The notes under the pieces are model-generated. The model did no database searches, was not told the DNA's origin, and saw only the letters and a list, made by a program, of their open reading frames with translations. A stretch of DNA of 64,000 nt from Bifidobacterium miconisargentati. Its GTDB lineage: Bacteria; Actinomycetota; Actinomycetes; Actinomycetales; Bifidobacteriaceae. The stretch spans positions 1 through 64,000 of the forward strand of contig NZ_JAHBBJ010000015.1 of the NCBI RefSeq assembly GCF_019331675.1, given 5' to 3'. The translations under genes and the position numbers were made by a program. Of this stretch, positions 46,098-55,732 are shown in pieces. Numbering within the stretch: the stretch's first letter is position 1; each line of letters begins with the position of its first letter.

Positions 46098-48094
46098 TGA
46101 GCGACTTTCGCCCGACATGGGCCTCCGGTGAGCCGCCCAAGCCGCCCGTGGCGCCCGCTTCTTCCGCAGCGACCGTGACTTCGCGTGCCGACGGGCCGAA
46201 CGATTCGTTCGATGCCGGTCACCAGACCGATTCCAGCGGTTCCGCGCCCCAGCGTCGCCGTCGCATGAGCCGCGCGTCCGTGGCCCGCATGAAGCGTGCC
46301 CGCACACGCCGCCGAATCGTACTTGCCGTGCTCGGCGTGCTGGCATTGGCGATCGTCGCGCTGACCGGCTGGTTCGCCGCGTCCGCATGGACCGCCAAAG
46401 GTGAGGTGGAGGCCGCGGTAAACTCCGCGAAAAGCCTGCAAGCCCAAGTGCAGGACGGCGACATCGACCTTGACAAGATCGCGGACGGCATCGACGAAGT
46501 TTCACTGCACATCGACCGGACCTACGCGCAGACCAGCCAGCCGGTGTGGGCGCTCGCCGAGTTCACGCCCCACTACGGTTCGGACATCAGAACCGTGCGC
46601 GAGGTCGTGCGCATCCTCGAGGACGTATCCAACAACGCGATGCCCGCGCTCGCCAACGTGGCGAGAACGGTCGACCTGGACGACATCGGCATCAAGGACG
46701 GCGTGATTTCACTGGGAGGACTGGATGACGTGGCCCCGGACCTCGCGCGGGCCAACCAGTCGCTTACGGATGCCGTCGCCCAGCTCAACACCGTGGGCGA
46801 GACGCATTTCCCGCAACTCAACAGCGCCATCACGCAGGGGCGCGAACAGCTCGGCACGCTGGCCGATCTGACCGGCACGGCAGGCAACCTGGCAAGCATC
46901 CTGCCGTCGATGCTGGCCACGGGGGAGTCAGGCGGCACCCGCACGTACTTGGTGCTGGCCCAGAACAACGCCGAACTGCGCGCCACCGGCGGCATCGCCA
47001 GCTCGTGGGGCGTGCTGACCATCAGCGCGGGCAGGCTTGCGCTCGGCTCGTTCGCCACCCCGCCCTCGGACGCGGTGTTCAGCGACGCCGAGGCCCGCAG
47101 CGTACTCACGGCGGACGAGCGCAACCTGTTCTCCACCAAAATGGCCACCGACTACCAGGACATCAACTTCACGCCGGACTTCACCCGCACCGCCAAACTG
47201 GCGCATGACATCTGGAAGCGTGCTGGCAACGGCGGCGTGGACGGCGTGATCAGCGTGGACCCGGTGTTCCTGCAACGGCTGCTCGCCGTGGCGGGGCCGG
47301 TCACGCTGGACGATACGGCCAGTGCCCTGTTGAGCGGCGGTGCGGGCGACAGCGGCACGGGCAGCGGCGGCTCGGACGTGACCCTGAACGGCCAGAACGC
47401 CGCGCAGATACTGCTCAACCGCATCTACCTGGGCTCCAGCACGCAGTCCGAACAGGACATGTTCTTCGCACTGGCCGCCAGCCAGGTCTTCGACCATGTG
47501 CTGCACAACCTCGACGGCAAGGGCATGCAGATGCTCAAGACCGTGCGGCAGGCGGTCCAGGACGGCCACCTGTATCTCTGGAGCGCGCACGAGGCCGAGC
47601 AGGAGCAACTGGCCGGCGTGCAGGTCTCCGGCGCGCTGTCCTCCAAGCCCGCCCAGCCTGAAATCGGCGTCTACTTCAACGATGCCACCATGGGCAAGAT
47701 GGACTGGTACCTGAAACGCGAGGTGACCAGCAAGTACGACAAGACCTACCCCAACGGGGCACGCCAGTACACGCTCACCGTGACGCTCACCAACACCGCC
47801 GACGCTTCGGCCGTGGCTGCGGCCCCCGACTTGCTGCGCGGTTATGACGACGATGGCAAGCCTCGCCATGGCGAAATAGAAACCGTGTTGTACGTATACG
47901 CGCCGGCTGGTGGCCGTCTGGTGGACTGGAGCGAGGACTTCGACCAGATCGCCACGCACGACGGCCTCACCGTGGGCGCCAAGACCGTGACCCTGGAGCC
48001 GGGGGAGCGGTTCACCACCACCATCCACGTGCTGGCGAGTGCCTCGGCGGGCAACACCGAGCCGACCATACGCCAGACCCCTTCGACCGACTGA
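46097..48094 (+). CDS. DUF4012 domain-containing membrane-anchored protein
   Basis: 665 residues. A Pro/Ala/Ser-rich then Arg-rich cytoplasmic N-terminus (about 1-72) is followed by one transmembrane helix (about 74-96) and a large extracytoplasmic region. The DUF4012 core is recognisable from TRTYLVLAQNNAELRATGGI (about 280), FTPDFTRTAKLAHDIWKRAGNGGVDGVISVDPVFLQRLLAVAGPV and NAAQILLNRIYLGS. Its biochemical role is unknown; actinobacterial and Chloroflexi EPS loci often carry it, which suggests polymer assembly or attachment at the cell surface. It overlaps the priming enzyme gene by one base, so the two are one unit. Confidence 0.85.
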   Translation: MSDFRPTWASGEPPKPPVAPASSAATVTSRADGPNDSFDAGHQTDSSGSAPQRRRRMSRASVARMKRARTRRRIVLAVLGVLALAIVALTGWFAASAWTAKGEVEAAVNSAKSLQAQVQDGDIDLDKIADGIDEVSLHIDRTYAQTSQPVWALAEFTPHYGSDIRTVREVVRILEDVSNNAMPALANVARTVDLDDIGIKDGVISLGGLDDVAPDLARANQSLTDAVAQLNTVGETHFPQLNSAITQGREQLGTLADLTGTAGNLASILPSMLATGESGGTRTYLVLAQNNAELRATGGIASSWGVLTISAGRLALGSFATPPSDAVFSDAEARSVLTADERNLFSTKMATDYQDINFTPDFTRTAKLAHDIWKRAGNGGVDGVISVDPVFLQRLLAVAGPVTLDDTASALLSGGAGDSGTGSGGSDVTLNGQNAAQILLNRIYLGSSTQSEQDMFFALAASQVFDHVLHNLDGKGMQMLKTVRQAVQDGHLYLWSAHEAEQEQLAGVQVSGALSSKPAQPEIGVYFNDATMGKMDWYLKREVTSKYDKTYPNGARQYTLTVTLTNTADASAVAAAPDLLRGYDDDGKPRHGEIETVLYVYAPAGGRLVDWSEDFDQIATHDGLTVGAKTVTLEPGERFTTTIHVLASASAGNTEPTIRQTPSTD

Positions 48095-48124
48095 CGGCCG
48101 GGTGCCAGACACCCTCCTCGTGGT

Positions 48125-48148
48125 GGGGGTACCCCCTTCAATTACAGT
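48125..48148 (+). promoter_or_regulatory. EPS promoter 2 with G5/C5 palindrome
   Basis: The perfect palindrome GGGGGTACCCCC (48125-48136), then six bases and a -10 box TACAGT (48143-48148), 35 bases before the Wzz/BY-kinase start. The context GGTGGGGGTACCCCCT parallels GGTGATAGGGGGATACCCCCT at promoter 3. Confidence 0.55.
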
Positions 48149-48183
48149 AGAACAGATACGAATCTGCAGAAAGCGAGCATCGT

Positions 48184-49653
48184 TTGGCAAGCGAAACCGA
48201 ACAGATCCAGAACGACGTCATCACCATTGACGTGCTGGGCGCCTTGAAAAAGCATTTCGTCACGGCGATCATCACACTGGTGGTCGTGATCGCTGCTGCT
48301 GCCGGCTACACGTTCACCCGCACGCCGATGTACACGGCGACCTCCGAGCTGCTGGCCACCTACCGCACTTCGGCCTCGACCACCGGTAGCTCCGGCAACG
48401 AATTGAACTCCGGCGCCAGCTATATCAACAGCCAGATCCAGACCTACCCGCAGCTGGTGAAGACCGAATCCGTGCTTCAGCCCGTGATCGACGATCTGGG
48501 ACTGAACAGTTCGGTCAAGGAGCTGGCCGCCACGGTGACCGCCTCCAACCCGAGCGACACTATGCTTGTCGACATCTCCGTGGAGAATGCCGACCCGAAG
48601 ACCGCCTCCACCATCGCCAACGCCGTGGCCGAAAGCCTCAAGAAACAGGTCACCTCCACGCTGTACAGCGACGAAGGCGACAAGATCGTCTCTCCGGTGA
48701 ACCTTACCGTGGTGCAGCAGGCTTACGCTCCGGCCTCCCCGAGCTCGCCGAACGTGAAGATGAATCTGGCGATCGGCGTGGTGGCCGGCATCGTTTTGGG
48801 TGTCATGATGGCTTTGGGCAGAAGTCTGTTGGATACCAAGGTCCGTTCGGATTCGGATGTGGCCGGTCTCATTAATTCGCCGATGCTGGGTACGCTCAGC
48901 AGAGACGATGCGTATGCGGACAAGACGCCCGTTATCATCGCCAAACCGGCGTCTCGTGAAGCCGAAGAGATTCGCCGTTTGCGTACCAACCTCATGTTCG
49001 CATTGCCGGACGGTCCCCAGTCCAATGTGATTGTGGTAACCTCCGCCGGTCCATCCGAGGGTAAGACCACATTGTCCGTCAATTTGGCCACGGCTTTCGC
49101 GGAAAACGACAGCAAGGTGCTGCTTATCGACGCCGACGTGCGCAACCCTTCCGTCAGCGACAAGCTTGGCATCGAAGGCAATGTGGGGCTGACCCACCTC
49201 ATCACTAACCAGGTCTCCTCGCAGGACGCCATCCAGCGTTATTGGAAGCAGAACCTTCACGTGCTGCCGGCCGGCACCCAGACCATGAACCCGAGCATCC
49301 TGCTCAACTCGCGTGCGATGAAGGCGCTCATTGACCAGGTATCCGGTGCCTACGACTACGTGATCGTGGACACCGCCCCGATGCAGGTAGCCAACGACGC
49401 TGCTGTGTTCGTCAAGGAAGGACCGGAACTGCTGTTGGTGGCTGGCCTAAACGTCACGGATAAGCGTGCGCTGAAGCAAACCATCCGAGAGCTCGATACC
49501 CTTGACATCCATGCAGCTGGTGTGGCTATGAATTACGCAGAACCCGATAAATCCCATAAGACGGGTTACTACTACTATTACGACGATAGTAAATCCGGCC
49601 ATGGCAAGAAGAGCCAGCGCCAGCATAAAAAGACCGAACAAGCGAAGGACTGA
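48184..49653 (+). CDS. Chain-length determinant fused to BY-type tyrosine kinase (Wzz-Wzc type)
   Basis: 489 residues. A Wzz domain with two transmembrane helices (about 24-44 and 195-216) encloses an extracytoplasmic helical loop. The cytoplasmic BY-kinase follows: Walker A TSAGPSEGKTTLSVNLA (about 284), Walker A' VLLIDADVRNP (about 316), Walker B VIVDTAP (about 394), and a C-terminal autophosphorylation cluster GYYYYYDD. In Firmicutes these parts are usually two proteins; the fusion is the actinobacterial/proteobacterial arrangement. It controls polymer length and export with Wzy. A TTG start is read at 48184. From about 48.8 kb the base composition becomes more AT-rich, as in the variable genes after it. 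Confidence 0.92.
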   Translation: MASETEQIQNDVITIDVLGALKKHFVTAIITLVVVIAAAAGYTFTRTPMYTATSELLATYRTSASTTGSSGNELNSGASYINSQIQTYPQLVKTESVLQPVIDDLGLNSSVKELAATVTASNPSDTMLVDISVENADPKTASTIANAVAESLKKQVTSTLYSDEGDKIVSPVNLTVVQQAYAPASPSSPNVKMNLAIGVVAGIVLGVMMALGRSLLDTKVRSDSDVAGLINSPMLGTLSRDDAYADKTPVIIAKPASREAEEIRRLRTNLMFALPDGPQSNVIVVTSAGPSEGKTTLSVNLATAFAENDSKVLLIDADVRNPSVSDKLGIEGNVGLTHLITNQVSSQDAIQRYWKQNLHVLPAGTQTMNPSILLNSRAMKALIDQVSGAYDYVIVDTAPMQVANDAAVFVKEGPELLLVAGLNVTDKRALKQTIRELDTLDIHAAGVAMNYAEPDKSHKTGYYYYYDDSKSGHGKKSQRQHKKTEQAKD

Positions 49654-49655
49654 GA

Positions 49656-50837
49656 ATGGCCGCTCCGCAACATGTTTTTATTGTGGGATCTAAGGGTATT
49701 CCGGGAAATTATGGTGGATACGAGACTTTTGTGGATCGTCTCACGGAATATCATCAGACCAATGAACTCCTGAAATACCATGTGGCCTGCAAAGCGCAGG
49801 ATCGACAGCGCTTCTCCTATCACAATGCTGATTGCTTCAATGTCAAAGTGCCTAATATTGGTCCTGCCCAGGCGATTTATTATGATGTCGCTGCGCTTAA
49901 TGAATGTGTTTCGTATATTCGCAGAAATCACATCGAGCATCCGATTGTGTATATTCTCGCGTGCCGTATCGGTCCGTTTATGGCGCATTTCCAGCGTGTG
50001 ATCCACCGGCTCGGAGGCAAATTATATATCAATCCTGACGGTCACGAGTGGATGAGAGCCAAGTGGAGTGCTCCGGTACGTCGGTATTGGAAAATCTCGG
50101 AACAGATGATGACCAAACATTGTGATTTGCTGGTCTGTGATTCGATGAATATCGAGTCCTATATTCATGAGGAATATGACAGGTATAATCCCCAAACTTT
50201 GTTCATTTCCTATGGAGCGGAAACGCGCAAAAGCGGCCTTTCAGACGATGATCCGAAGCTGTTGGATTGGTACCGCGAAAAGGGGCTTTCTGCCAAGTCC
50301 TACTACTTGGTCGTCGGTCGTTTCGTGCCTGAAAACAACTATGAGACGATGATTCGTGAATTCATGGCAAGCGATTCAGAGCATGATTTCGCGCTTATCA
50401 CGAATGTAAGCGACAAATTCCTTGACGAATTGAAGGATAAAACCGGTTTCGATCGTGATCCACGCATCAAGTTCGTCGGTACCGTATACGACAAGGAACT
50501 GCTTATGAAGATTCGTGAGAATGCTTACGGGTATTTTCACGGTCATGAGGTCGGCGGTACCAACCCCTCCCTATTGGAAGCATTAGGCAGCACCGATCTG
50601 AATTTGCTTCTGGACGTGGGCTTCAATCGTGAAGTGGCCGAAGATTCGGCATTGTACTGGACGAAGATTCCCGGAAGTCTCAGTGCTTTAATCCATAAGG
50701 CAGACAGAATGAATGCGGATGAAATCCGCGCATTGGGAATGAAAGCAAAGCGTCGCATCGCAGATGCTTACAGTTGGCGTTTCATCGCCGACGAATATGA
50801 ACGGCTATTCCTTGATGGTCCCGAATCAGGACGTTGA
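49656..50837 (+). CDS. DUF1972 family glycosyltransferase (rhamnosyltransferase Cps2T-like)
   Basis: 393 residues. The N-terminus HVFIVGSKGIPGNYGGYETFVDRL is the DUF1972 signature of GT-B enzymes such as pneumococcal Cps2T, a beta-1,4-rhamnosyltransferase. The C-terminal half has GRFVPENNYETMIREFM and HGHEVGGTNPSLLEALGS (about 298), the donor-binding region. With dTDP-rhamnose genes in the locus, transfer of rhamnose as second sugar is likely. It starts 2 bases after the BY-kinase stop. Clearly lower GC than the ribosomal genes, a sign of horizontal exchange. Confidence 0.87.
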   Translation: MAAPQHVFIVGSKGIPGNYGGYETFVDRLTEYHQTNELLKYHVACKAQDRQRFSYHNADCFNVKVPNIGPAQAIYYDVAALNECVSYIRRNHIEHPIVYILACRIGPFMAHFQRVIHRLGGKLYINPDGHEWMRAKWSAPVRRYWKISEQMMTKHCDLLVCDSMNIESYIHEEYDRYNPQTLFISYGAETRKSGLSDDDPKLLDWYREKGLSAKSYYLVVGRFVPENNYETMIREFMASDSEHDFALITNVSDKFLDELKDKTGFDRDPRIKFVGTVYDKELLMKIRENAYGYFHGHEVGGTNPSLLEALGSTDLNLLLDVGFNREVAEDSALYWTKIPGSLSALIHKADRMNADEIRALGMKAKRRIADAYSWRFIADEYERLFLDGPESGR

Positions 50838-50881
50838 ATCCGACACAATATTCCGCGTCCCGACGTAGTCGAAGGTGAACG

Positions 50882-52276
50882 ATGAGAATACTGCATTACG
50901 CCCTGGGTTTTGCGCCATACCGCTCAGGCGGCCTGACCCGATACGTGATGGATCTGATGAAGGCCCAGGAGAAATCCGGTCATGCCGTAGCCATGCTATG
51001 GCCCGGCCGGATGACGCATGATGTGAATCCATGCATCACTCGTCACCGAGAGGTTGGCAGCATACGCTCCTATGAGCTGCGCAACCCGTTGCCTGTCGTT
51101 CTGGACAAGCCGGTGGGGGAGCCCGATGCCTTCCATTATCCGGTGGATGGCGAAGCATACCGCCGTTTTCTTAAGAGCCTTCAGCCTGATGTCGTGCACA
51201 TCCACACACTGCAGGGACTGCATCGTGAGTTTCTTGATGCGGCTCGTGCTTGTGACATACCTACGGTGTTCACAACACATGATTTCTTCGGTTTGTACCC
51301 GATGAATGAGATCTATCCAATGGATCGCTGTCTCACCGATGGCGAATGCAGCCGTATCAATTCCGGTGCTCCGTCTTTGAAGAAGATTCGATTGGATCAA
51401 TCGCCGGCGATGCGCTTTATTAAGAGCTCCACAATTGTTCGTAAGCTGTTCAGCGTGCTTTCCGCTGTTCGCTTGACGAAATCGGTGGAATCGTCAACGG
51501 AGTCGTTGGATACCACAACGGGGGCCACGATGGATGCCGCGTCGATCGAGGTGAAACGTTACTCTGCATTCCGTGATTACGAGGTCTCCATGCTGGAACA
51601 CATGAACCTCGTGATGTACAACAGCACAGTGTCGAAGCGCGCCTACGAACGGTACTGTGCCCCACAAGCATCCGTTGTGATTCCGGTCATTCATAACGGT
51701 CTGCCGAAGACGCTCGCCGACCGTGATGATTCCAGTGATCCCGCCGATGCGCCTATTCGCATCGCTTTCCTCGGGGGCAGTCGGCCGTACAAGGGGTTGT
51801 CGGCTCTGCTCGAGGCGGTTCGCATCACCGAATCCAAGTCGATATCTACCGGTGCCTCCCGCTGCTGGCATCTCGACGTCTACGGCGTGCATGGCGCGGA
51901 TACGCCGACTGTGTCATTCAAACCTGCCTTTTCCGACTTCATGACGGCTATGGCGGAAGAGGATGTCGTGATTGTGCCGAGCCAGACATATGAGTCTTTC
52001 GGATTCGTGGCGCTTGAAGCGCTATGCGCCGGCATGCCGGTTATGGCCACCGATTGCGTGGGTGCCTGGGACATGATCCCAGCAGGAAGCGGTTTTTCTC
52101 TTGGAAACGGTTCTCCGGATGAAATGGCACAGGTACTGGACTCTCTTAAGCGTGCCGACATCTGCACAGCCCAGGAGAACATCCGAAGCCAGTTCTCCGC
52201 GCCATCGTTCGACGAGCATGCCGAATATGTCATCAAGCAATACAAGACCGTCATCACTGAGATGAGGAGACCATGA
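50882..52276 (+). CDS. GT4-family glycosyltransferase
   Basis: 464 residues, GT-B fold. The N-terminal acceptor domain has LGFAPYRSGGLTRYVMDLM and DVVHIHTLQGLHREFLDAA; the C-terminal donor domain has RIAFLGGSRPYKGLSALLEAV and the EX7E-type motif SQTYESFGFVALEALCAGMP (about 369). Between them (about 140-240) there is a longer, poorly conserved insertion. Cytoplasmic or membrane-peripheral, adding one sugar to the lipid-linked unit. It shares ATGA with the next gene. Confidence 0.87.
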   Translation: MRILHYALGFAPYRSGGLTRYVMDLMKAQEKSGHAVAMLWPGRMTHDVNPCITRHREVGSIRSYELRNPLPVVLDKPVGEPDAFHYPVDGEAYRRFLKSLQPDVVHIHTLQGLHREFLDAARACDIPTVFTTHDFFGLYPMNEIYPMDRCLTDGECSRINSGAPSLKKIRLDQSPAMRFIKSSTIVRKLFSVLSAVRLTKSVESSTESLDTTTGATMDAASIEVKRYSAFRDYEVSMLEHMNLVMYNSTVSKRAYERYCAPQASVVIPVIHNGLPKTLADRDDSSDPADAPIRIAFLGGSRPYKGLSALLEAVRITESKSISTGASRCWHLDVYGVHGADTPTVSFKPAFSDFMTAMAEEDVVIVPSQTYESFGFVALEALCAGMPVMATDCVGAWDMIPAGSGFSLGNGSPDEMAQVLDSLKRADICTAQENIRSQFSAPSFDEHAEYVIKQYKTVITEMRRP

Positions 52277-53046
52277 GCATCCCCAAGATCATCCATTACT
52301 GCTGGTTCGGGCCGAACGACCTGCCTGCACGTGAACGGGCGTGCATTGAGTCATGGAAGCGACTCATGCCCGACTATGAAATCATGTTCTGGAACGAGGA
52401 GACCTTCGACATCTCCGGCTCCCTGTACGCCAAACAGGCTTATGAGAAAGGCAAATACGCCTTCGTGAGCGATTATGCCCGTATGCGAGCCTTATACGAT
52501 TATGGCGGCGTGTATCTGGACACAGACGTCGAGGCGTTATCCAGCCTTGACAAGTTTCTCGGAAACAAGGCATTCGTGGGTTTCGAGAACAGAACGATGG
52601 TTGGCACCGGCATCATCGGCGCGGAAGCCCATTCGCCTGTGATCGAGCGGATGCTGGATTACTACGATCATCATGCGTTCGTTGATGCGAACGGCAATAT
52701 GGACCCGACTACGAACGTGGTTATCCTGACGGACATTTTGACCGACCTTGGATTCGAGCGAGCCAATTCCGAGCAGGATCTTGGCGAGATCCACGTTTAC
52801 GAACGAGACATTTTCTGCCCGAAGAAACTGGGTGAGGATGAATTCGCTGTTACCGATCGTAGCGTTACTATTCACCGATTCTCCGGCAGCTGGCTCACCG
52901 AGCGAGAGAAACGGCGCGGCACAAACGTTATTTGGCGCAATGTGTTCCGGCCGATGCTGAAAGGCGCGCGCGGAGTGCTGACAGGTCTTCTCGGCAAGGA
53001 ACGAACGAAGGCCATCGAAAACCGTATACGAGAGAAACTGCGCTGA
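52273..53046 (+). CDS. GT32-like glycosyltransferase (DXD motif)
   Basis: 257 residues. Opening MSIPKIIHYCWFGPNDLP and the segment YAFVSDYARMRALYDYGGVYLDTDVEAL, with DXD at about 83-85, are typical of the OCH1-like GT32 group that binds nucleotide sugars through a metal. C-terminal basic helix region. It overlaps the preceding gene by 4 bases. Relatives transfer mannose, galactose or other hexoses; donor unknown. Confidence 0.87.
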   Translation: MSIPKIIHYCWFGPNDLPARERACIESWKRLMPDYEIMFWNEETFDISGSLYAKQAYEKGKYAFVSDYARMRALYDYGGVYLDTDVEALSSLDKFLGNKAFVGFENRTMVGTGIIGAEAHSPVIERMLDYYDHHAFVDANGNMDPTTNVVILTDILTDLGFERANSEQDLGEIHVYERDIFCPKKLGEDEFAVTDRSVTIHRFSGSWLTEREKRRGTNVIWRNVFRPMLKGARGVLTGLLGKERTKAIENRIREKLR

Positions 53047-53065
53047 ACGGACGGGAGCACGCATC

Positions 53066-54445
53066 ATGCATGAAATCGAATATGAGTGGAACGATCTGCA
53101 TGCGCGGATACTGGACGACCTGCTCAAGGCATACGCCCAGGCGGGTGTCGATTGTTTCATCCTGCGCAACTATCAGGGACTGCCGGAACGCAACGATTCC
53201 AAGGACGTGGACGTGATTATCCGTCCCGGTACGTATCGGAGGGCCAAGGCCATCTTCTTGGACATCCTTCGTAAGCACGATGTGTCGAACTATTATGTCG
53301 TGAAATACGAACGGGTTCATTGCTGGTTCGGCATAGACGTTGACAAGAGCTTCGCGATCCACATCGACCTCATCGAGGGGTACGTGAACAAGGGCTTTGA
53401 GCTGATTCCCTTCGACACGTTGTACGCGAATACGATTGACTATAAGGGCTACCGCGTTCTCAATGATCAATATGACATCGCCATGCTGCTGTTGTACAAG
53501 GTCATCAACGCCAAGACGCTCAAGCAGGCGTATCGCGAGCAGATTTCGGTCGGATACGCACGGTATGCAGTGCAGGTGAACCGTATTCTGGAATCGGTCA
53601 TGCCGAAGTCCCTGTTGGACGAGGTCGTTGCGCATCTCGCCGCCGAGAACTACGACTGGTTCGAACGCAACGCAAGGAACATCTCCGAGCAGACCAAGAA
53701 ACTCGCCATGCGGCGTCATCCGCTGAAAACCTCGGCCCGTATCGTCTCCTTCCTCGCCGAGAAGGTTCATCGTATCATCATGCGCCCGAAGCGGTATCGG
53801 AAGTTCATCGCGGTCGAGGCCCCCGACGGTACCGGCAAGACCACGTTCATCGACGGTCTGCGCGTTGAACTCGCCAAACTATTCGTGTGCGACATCGAGA
53901 AGATGCACGTATATCACTTCCGTCCCACGCTGCTGCCCAATCTTGGCGCGGTGGGGGAGAAGATGAAGGTCATGGAGCAGGACAAGGACTTCACCAATCC
54001 GCATCGCAACAAGCCTGCCAGCCCGTTGAGCTCCCTGCTGCGTATGGGCTACTACTGGATTGACTACATCGTCGGTGGATGGATCGTTATCCGCAAGGAC
54101 GTGCAGTTCGACCAGTTCTCGATTTTCGACAGGTACATCTACGACTTCGTCGTCGACCCGTTGCGTTCACGTATCAATCTGCCGAAGAAATTACGCATCG
54201 CGTTCGCAAAATCCGTGCCGCAGCCGGACGTCACGTTTGTGCTCATGACCGATGCGGAGACCGTGTATTGTCGCAAGCAGGAACTGACACTTGAGGAAAT
54301 TGACCGTCAGCTGGGTGAATTCTCCGCATTGGAGCGAATGCTGCCTAATGCGGTGGAACTTGATGCGGGCCAAACGCCTGACGAAATCGTCCGTCAGGCC
54401 GCTCGAATCATTGTGGATAGGTACACGCGGAAGGTGCGAGCATGA
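53066..54445 (+). CDS. Nucleotidyltransferase-like / thymidylate-kinase-like fusion protein
   Basis: 459 residues, two domains. The N-terminal ~210 residues resemble uncharacterised nucleotidyltransferases, with the Asp pair in SKDVDVIIRPGTYRRA (about 46) and a possible third Asp in FAIHIDLIEGY. The C-terminal half (from about 245) resembles dNMP kinases: P-loop VEAPDGTGKTTFIDGL (about 252) and FDRYIYDFVVDP (about 353), like the DRY motif of thymidylate kinase. Residues contacting thymine are not obvious, so the substrate is probably different. Inside an EPS operon, a role in making or attaching a phosphorylated substituent is my inference. It shares ATGA with the following gene. Confidence 0.7.
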   Translation: MHEIEYEWNDLHARILDDLLKAYAQAGVDCFILRNYQGLPERNDSKDVDVIIRPGTYRRAKAIFLDILRKHDVSNYYVVKYERVHCWFGIDVDKSFAIHIDLIEGYVNKGFELIPFDTLYANTIDYKGYRVLNDQYDIAMLLLYKVINAKTLKQAYREQISVGYARYAVQVNRILESVMPKSLLDEVVAHLAAENYDWFERNARNISEQTKKLAMRRHPLKTSARIVSFLAEKVHRIIMRPKRYRKFIAVEAPDGTGKTTFIDGLRVELAKLFVCDIEKMHVYHFRPTLLPNLGAVGEKMKVMEQDKDFTNPHRNKPASPLSSLLRMGYYWIDYIVGGWIVIRKDVQFDQFSIFDRYIYDFVVDPLRSRINLPKKLRIAFAKSVPQPDVTFVLMTDAETVYCRKQELTLEEIDRQLGEFSALERMLPNAVELDAGQTPDEIVRQAARIIVDRYTRKVRA

Positions 54446-55731
54446 AACGCATTCTGGTGAGTGCCTATGGCTGTGAGCCCGGTAGAGGCTCCGAAGCCGG
54501 CGTCGGCTGGAACTGGGTGTTGCAGATGGCGAGGCACAATAAACTCCATGTCATCACCCGTCGCAATGACCGGGAGAAAATCGAGAGGAACCTTCCTGCC
54601 GAAGTTGCTGGCAACCTTACCTTCACGTACTACGACACCCCACGCATCCTCCAACGTATCAAGCGCAAGGAGAAGGGGCTGTACCTGTACTATCTGCTAT
54701 GGCAGATCGGCATCGTCCCGATTGTTCGCAGACTGCTGCGTGAGGATGATTTCGATTACACGATGCACCTGACCTTCGGCAGCCTATGGATGCCGACGTT
54801 CCTGCCGTTCTTTCACACCCCGTTCATTTGGGGGCCTGTGGGCGGTGGCGATGGAGTCCCCCGGAGCCTGCTGCACATCCTTCCGGCAAAACAGCGTATG
54901 GTTCAAAGCCTGCGCTACGTGTTGATCGCGACGTCATTCATGAATCCCCTTGTGGCGATTCCGAGCCGAAAGGCGTCAGTCATTCTGTGTCGCACGGAGA
55001 ACAACGCACGAGCCATACCGAGGAAATATCGGAACAAGACGAAGGTCATCCTCGAAACCGCGATGGATGTTGCCGCATTCCCGCGGTGCAAAGGGGACAT
55101 GTCAGAAGCGGAACATGCTTCCGATGGTGCCCGCCGTGTCGAACTGTTTATCACCGGAAGGCTCGTACCGTTCAAGAACGTGCCGATGGCTGTCGAAGCG
55201 TTTGATTCGATCGCCCATGACCATCCTGAGGCGCATCTCACCATCATCGGCAAAGGACCTGAACGTTCCAGGATCGAACGGTACATCGAAGACCGCAATC
55301 TGACGAACCGAGTGCGGATGATTAAGGAGATGCCACGTGCTGAGCTCCTTGGGAAACTGGCTGATGCGGATGTGTATCTTCTGCCAAGTTTGAGGGAGGG
55401 CGGATCGTGGAGTCTGATGGAGGCGATGTCTGTGGGACTTCCCTCGGTGTGCCTCGATTGGACTGGCATGGGCATGATCACCACGGACGAGACCTCCATC
55501 CGCATTACCCCCGGCGATTATTCGACAACACGCGAGGCGTTTGCACGTGCGATGGAGAAGCTCATCGTAGACAAGATGCTCAGGCGCCGTATGGGACTTG
55601 CGGCACGCCGCCGTATCGAGGAGCAATTCTCATGGGACAGCGTGTCCGCGCATATGGAGGACGTGCTTGCCGAATTGGACGACGAACGCAAACAAACGAA
55701 TGAGAATCCAAATGGGCACGGAGGAAACTGA
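54442..55731 (+). CDS. GT4-family glycosyltransferase
   Basis: 429 residues. N-terminal ILVSAYGCEPGRGSEAGVGWNWVLQMA and FIWGPVGGGDGVPRSLL; C-terminal FITGRLVPFKNVPMAVEAFDSI and the EX7E-type LPSLREGGSWSLMEAMSVGLP (about 316). The CEPGRGSEAGVGW motif marks a subgroup found in capsule and O-antigen loci. It overlaps the previous gene by 4 bases and the Shine-Dalgarno of the next gene lies inside its end. Confidence 0.87.
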   Translation: MKRILVSAYGCEPGRGSEAGVGWNWVLQMARHNKLHVITRRNDREKIERNLPAEVAGNLTFTYYDTPRILQRIKRKEKGLYLYYLLWQIGIVPIVRRLLREDDFDYTMHLTFGSLWMPTFLPFFHTPFIWGPVGGGDGVPRSLLHILPAKQRMVQSLRYVLIATSFMNPLVAIPSRKASVILCRTENNARAIPRKYRNKTKVILETAMDVAAFPRCKGDMSEAEHASDGARRVELFITGRLVPFKNVPMAVEAFDSIAHDHPEAHLTIIGKGPERSRIERYIEDRNLTNRVRMIKEMPRAELLGKLADADVYLLPSLREGGSWSLMEAMSVGLPSVCLDWTGMGMITTDETSIRITPGDYSTTREAFARAMEKLIVDKMLRRRMGLAARRRIEEQFSWDSVSAHMEDVLAELDDERKQTNENPNGHGGN

Positions 55732-55732
55732 C

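Noticed and set aside
53066..54445. Plain thymidylate kinase (tmk)
   Set aside because: The kinase part is fused to a nucleotidyltransferase-like domain, lacks obvious thymidine-binding residues and lies in the EPS locus, so it is unlikely to be the housekeeping enzyme.
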